A stretch of 29,090 nucleotides of DNA from positions 1-29,090 of IMG/VR virus record IMGVR_UViG_3300035162_000985. One strand, given 5' to 3'. Under the pieces are notes generated by a model. The model was given only the letters and a program-made list of their open reading frames with translations. It did not search any database and had not been told where the DNA came from. The position numbers were made by a program, and so were the translations under genes. Position 1 is the first letter of the stretch; every line of letters begins with the position of its first letter. Below are positions 27,520 to 29,090 of this stretch, piece by piece. Source of the stretch: a virus.

Positions 27520-28759
27520 TACACTAAAATTAGGAGCTGGAAAATGGGCTACTGGCACAGATACAGTTCTTGCTTTCAATGACGAAAATAATAACTTTAA
27601 GCCGCTGCCATTCTCATTCAGTAGAGCATCAAGTGCTACTGTTGTTAATCAATCTGGTTTAATAGAAACTGTTGGTAGTGGAGAGCCAAGAATTGACTTT
27701 TTAGGTAATACTAAAGGTGCTTTGCTTTTAGAGCCACAGAGGACTAATAAAGTTATTTATGAAGATTTTACTCAATGGACAAATTATAATGCAAGTGCAG
27801 TTTTAAGCGATGAAACTATTTATGGAAAAAACGCTTACAAAATAGTAGAAGATAGCACGCTTAATTATCACGGATTATATTTAAGAAATTTATTTACTGC
27901 TAATGGGACGAACTATATTTGGTCAGTTTATGTAAAGGGGGGAGAAAGAAGATATGTGGTTCTAACTGGTAGAGGTGGTATTGCAAATAATGATAGTGCT
28001 GTTATCTTTGACACTCAAGATGGAGTTTGGGCTCTTGATAGTTCAAGTCAAAATCAAGCGTTTTCTGCTGAAAGTGTAGGTAATGGTTGGTGGAGAATAG
28101 CTATTGAAGGAAACCCAACAAGTAGTGCTTATGATAGTTACACAATAGCGGCTTCATTAGGTGGAACTACTTATACTGATGCGAATTATCAAGGAGATGG
28201 TACAAGTGGTATTTATGTGGCTATGGCACAAGTAGAAGAAGGCAGTTACGCTACATCTTATATTCCTACATCTGGAAGTGCTGTAACGAGGGTTGCAGAT
28301 GTTTGTAATAATGGAGCTAATGCTCAAGTTATAAATTCAACAGAGGGTGTGTTGTATGCGGAGATTGCTGCTTTGGGTATTGCAACAAATAAATATATTA
28401 ACATTTATCAAGATGCTAACAATAGAATACTTTTGTGGGTAACTTCAACTGGAATTATAAGGGGTTATGCTATTGTAAATTCTTCTGGTTCTGATGTGTT
28501 TATAGATACAGTTGGAGTTGATGCAACAAACAATAATAAAATAGCTTTAAGGTGGCAAGATTTTACTCTTTCTCTTTTTGTAAATGGTGTTAAAATAGGA
28601 AATTCAACTGTAACTAACAGCTTTTCAACAATGAGTTTAACTACGTTAGATTTAAAAGATGTTACAAGTGCTAATTTTTTCTACGGAAACACAAAAGACG
28701 TAAGGGTTTACAACACAGCATTAACAGACCAAGAAGCAATAGCACTAACAACAATATAA
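27512..28759 (+). CDS. LamG/concanavalin-like tail receptor-binding candidate 3, 415 aa
   Basis: Third paralogue. Its N-terminus (TLKLGAGKWATGTDTVLAFND ... FSFSRASSATVVNQSGLIETV ... LLLEPQRTNKVIYEDF) is close to copy 2. The middle domain has NAYKIVEDSTLNYHG, IWSVYVKGGERRYVVL and NYQGDGTSGIYVAMAQVEEG. The junction is SYIPTSGSAVTRVADVCN, and the C-terminal sandwich has LRWQDFTLSLFVNGVKIGNS and FYGNTKDVRVYNTALTDQEA. The most variable parts between copies are the middle domain and the inner part of the C-terminal sandwich, as expected for binding faces. Confidence 0.7.
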   Translation: MANTLKLGAGKWATGTDTVLAFNDENNNFKPLPFSFSRASSATVVNQSGLIETVGSGEPRIDFLGNTKGALLLEPQRTNKVIYEDFTQWTNYNASAVLSDETIYGKNAYKIVEDSTLNYHGLYLRNLFTANGTNYIWSVYVKGGERRYVVLTGRGGIANNDSAVIFDTQDGVWALDSSSQNQAFSAESVGNGWWRIAIEGNPTSSAYDSYTIAASLGGTTYTDANYQGDGTSGIYVAMAQVEEGSYATSYIPTSGSAVTRVADVCNNGANAQVINSTEGVLYAEIAALGIATNKYINIYQDANNRILLWVTSTGIIRGYAIVNSSGSDVFIDTVGVDATNNNKIALRWQDFTLSLFVNGVKIGNSTVTNSFSTMSLTTLDLKDVTSANFFYGNTKDVRVYNTALTDQEAIALTTI

Positions 28760-28780
28760 ATAATTAAATAAATTAATAAA

Positions 28781-29090
28781 ATGAAAGTAGGAAAATACGA
28801 ATTTGACAGTAGAGAAGTAGCAGAGTCTAAAATCAAAGCATTAGGAACTGCTGAAGACGAAGATGGAAACGAGTATCCAACTCACAAGCACACTTTAGTA
28901 CACTTAGGACATATTGTCTTAGAAGCTGGAGAGTATGACGAAGAAGGAGAAGAAACTAAAGCCCCAGTATTATCTGCAAAGTGGCACATCGATGCTCTAT
29001 GGGCTGATGACGAAGGACACCCTTACGGATGGAAGTCTGCTGCTGTTGATTTAAGTGGAAACGGAGTACACAGTTTCTTTGGTTTAGAAT
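28781..29090 (+). CDS. hypothetical protein downstream of the fibre genes (wraps to position 84), 109 aa
   Basis: Begins MKVGKYEFDSREVAESKIKA and runs off the window. Joined to the left end, it gives 109 residues ending GLEYDSYKI. Notable are THKHTLVHLGHIVLEAGEYDEEG (His-rich and acidic), AKWHIDALWADDEGHPYGWKSA and DLSGNGVHSFFGLEY. Several His, Asp and Trp residues could bind metal, but I see no named family. It follows the three receptor-binding candidates after 21 bases and precedes the lysis cassette. Proteins of this size at this place in flavobacterial phages are usually conserved hypotheticals, perhaps fibre or baseplate accessories. Confidence 0.75.
   Translation, partial: MKVGKYEFDSREVAESKIKALGTAEDEDGNEYPTHKHTLVHLGHIVLEAGEYDEEGEETKAPVLSAKWHIDALWADDEGHPYGWKSAAVDLSGNGVHSFFGLE
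29027..29090. repeat. right copy of terminal direct repeat
   Basis: Matches bases 1-64 with a single difference (A at 29029 versus T at 3). The last 61 bases are identical to 4-64. See the left copy. Confidence 0.93.

Noticed and set aside
24893-28759. Diversity-generating retroelement acting on the receptor genes
   Set aside because: No reverse transcriptase gene and no template/variable repeat pair with adenine-specific differences was seen; variation is more simply explained by paralogue divergence.
1-29090. Lysogeny module
   Set aside because: No integrase, repressor, excisionase or attachment-site pattern was found in any frame; all genes run in one direction.

Overview
The window looks like one complete, circular or circularly permuted genome of a small siphovirus-type phage. 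The first 64 bases repeat as the last 64 (one mismatch), and one gene runs off the right end and finishes at the left end, so the unique length is close to 29.03 kb. All recognised genes are on the + strand and tightly packed, with many TAATG and ATGA overlaps. The base composition is AT-rich. Starts lack an evident Shine-Dalgarno sequence, and several promoter-like boxes resemble the Bacteroidetes TAnnTTTG element. Together with the gene families (XkdF-like protease, Bacteroidetes-type tail and connector proteins, LamG-type receptor proteins) this points to a phage of a flavobacterium, probably marine. I see no integrase, repressor, DNA polymerase or primase. The phage is therefore probably virulent and uses the host replisome. 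The host assignment is inference.

Layout. 1-1314: end of the wrapped gene and a lysis cassette (small membrane protein, T7-type amidase, a three-helix-type holin). 1315-1510: AT-rich direct repeats and palindromes, a candidate origin or control region. 1511-7741: early and middle genes. These are a NinG-like protein, a putative split SSB, a RecA-fold helicase, a sigma-like protein, a PD-(D/E)XK protein, a RecE/exonuclease VIII-type nuclease, a DnaA-domain-IV-like protein and many very small proteins. 7774-9289: terminase small and large subunits. 9290-10443: small genes and a roughly 480-base stretch that holds a tRNA-like RNA with an enlarged anticodon arm. 10444-17649: tail genes (chaperone pair with a likely -1 frameshift, completion proteins, large tail proteins, tape measure). 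17683-21036: head genes (protease, scaffold-like proteins, major capsid protein). 21120-24889: tail tube, portal with extra C-terminal modules, connector. 24893-28759: three tandem paralogous LamG-like receptor-binding candidates, followed by the wrapped gene.

Regulation is the most interesting part. Five late genes (7774, 10444, 17683, 18509, 21753) are preceded by TACGTTATAT(A/T). In four of them GCAAA lies exactly 12 bases upstream of that box, which gives a two-part promoter with sigma-70-like spacing. Three of the boxes are exactly 13 bases from ATG. The sigma-like protein encoded at 4353-4940 is the obvious candidate to read them. A second, early class of promoter-like block (TAGGT ... 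ATTTTTTTGTA(TA/GC)TTGCAG) precedes 2304 and 5754. Intrinsic terminators separate several of the units. A promoter and terminator pair at 2152-2236 with no reading frame between them suggests a small RNA.
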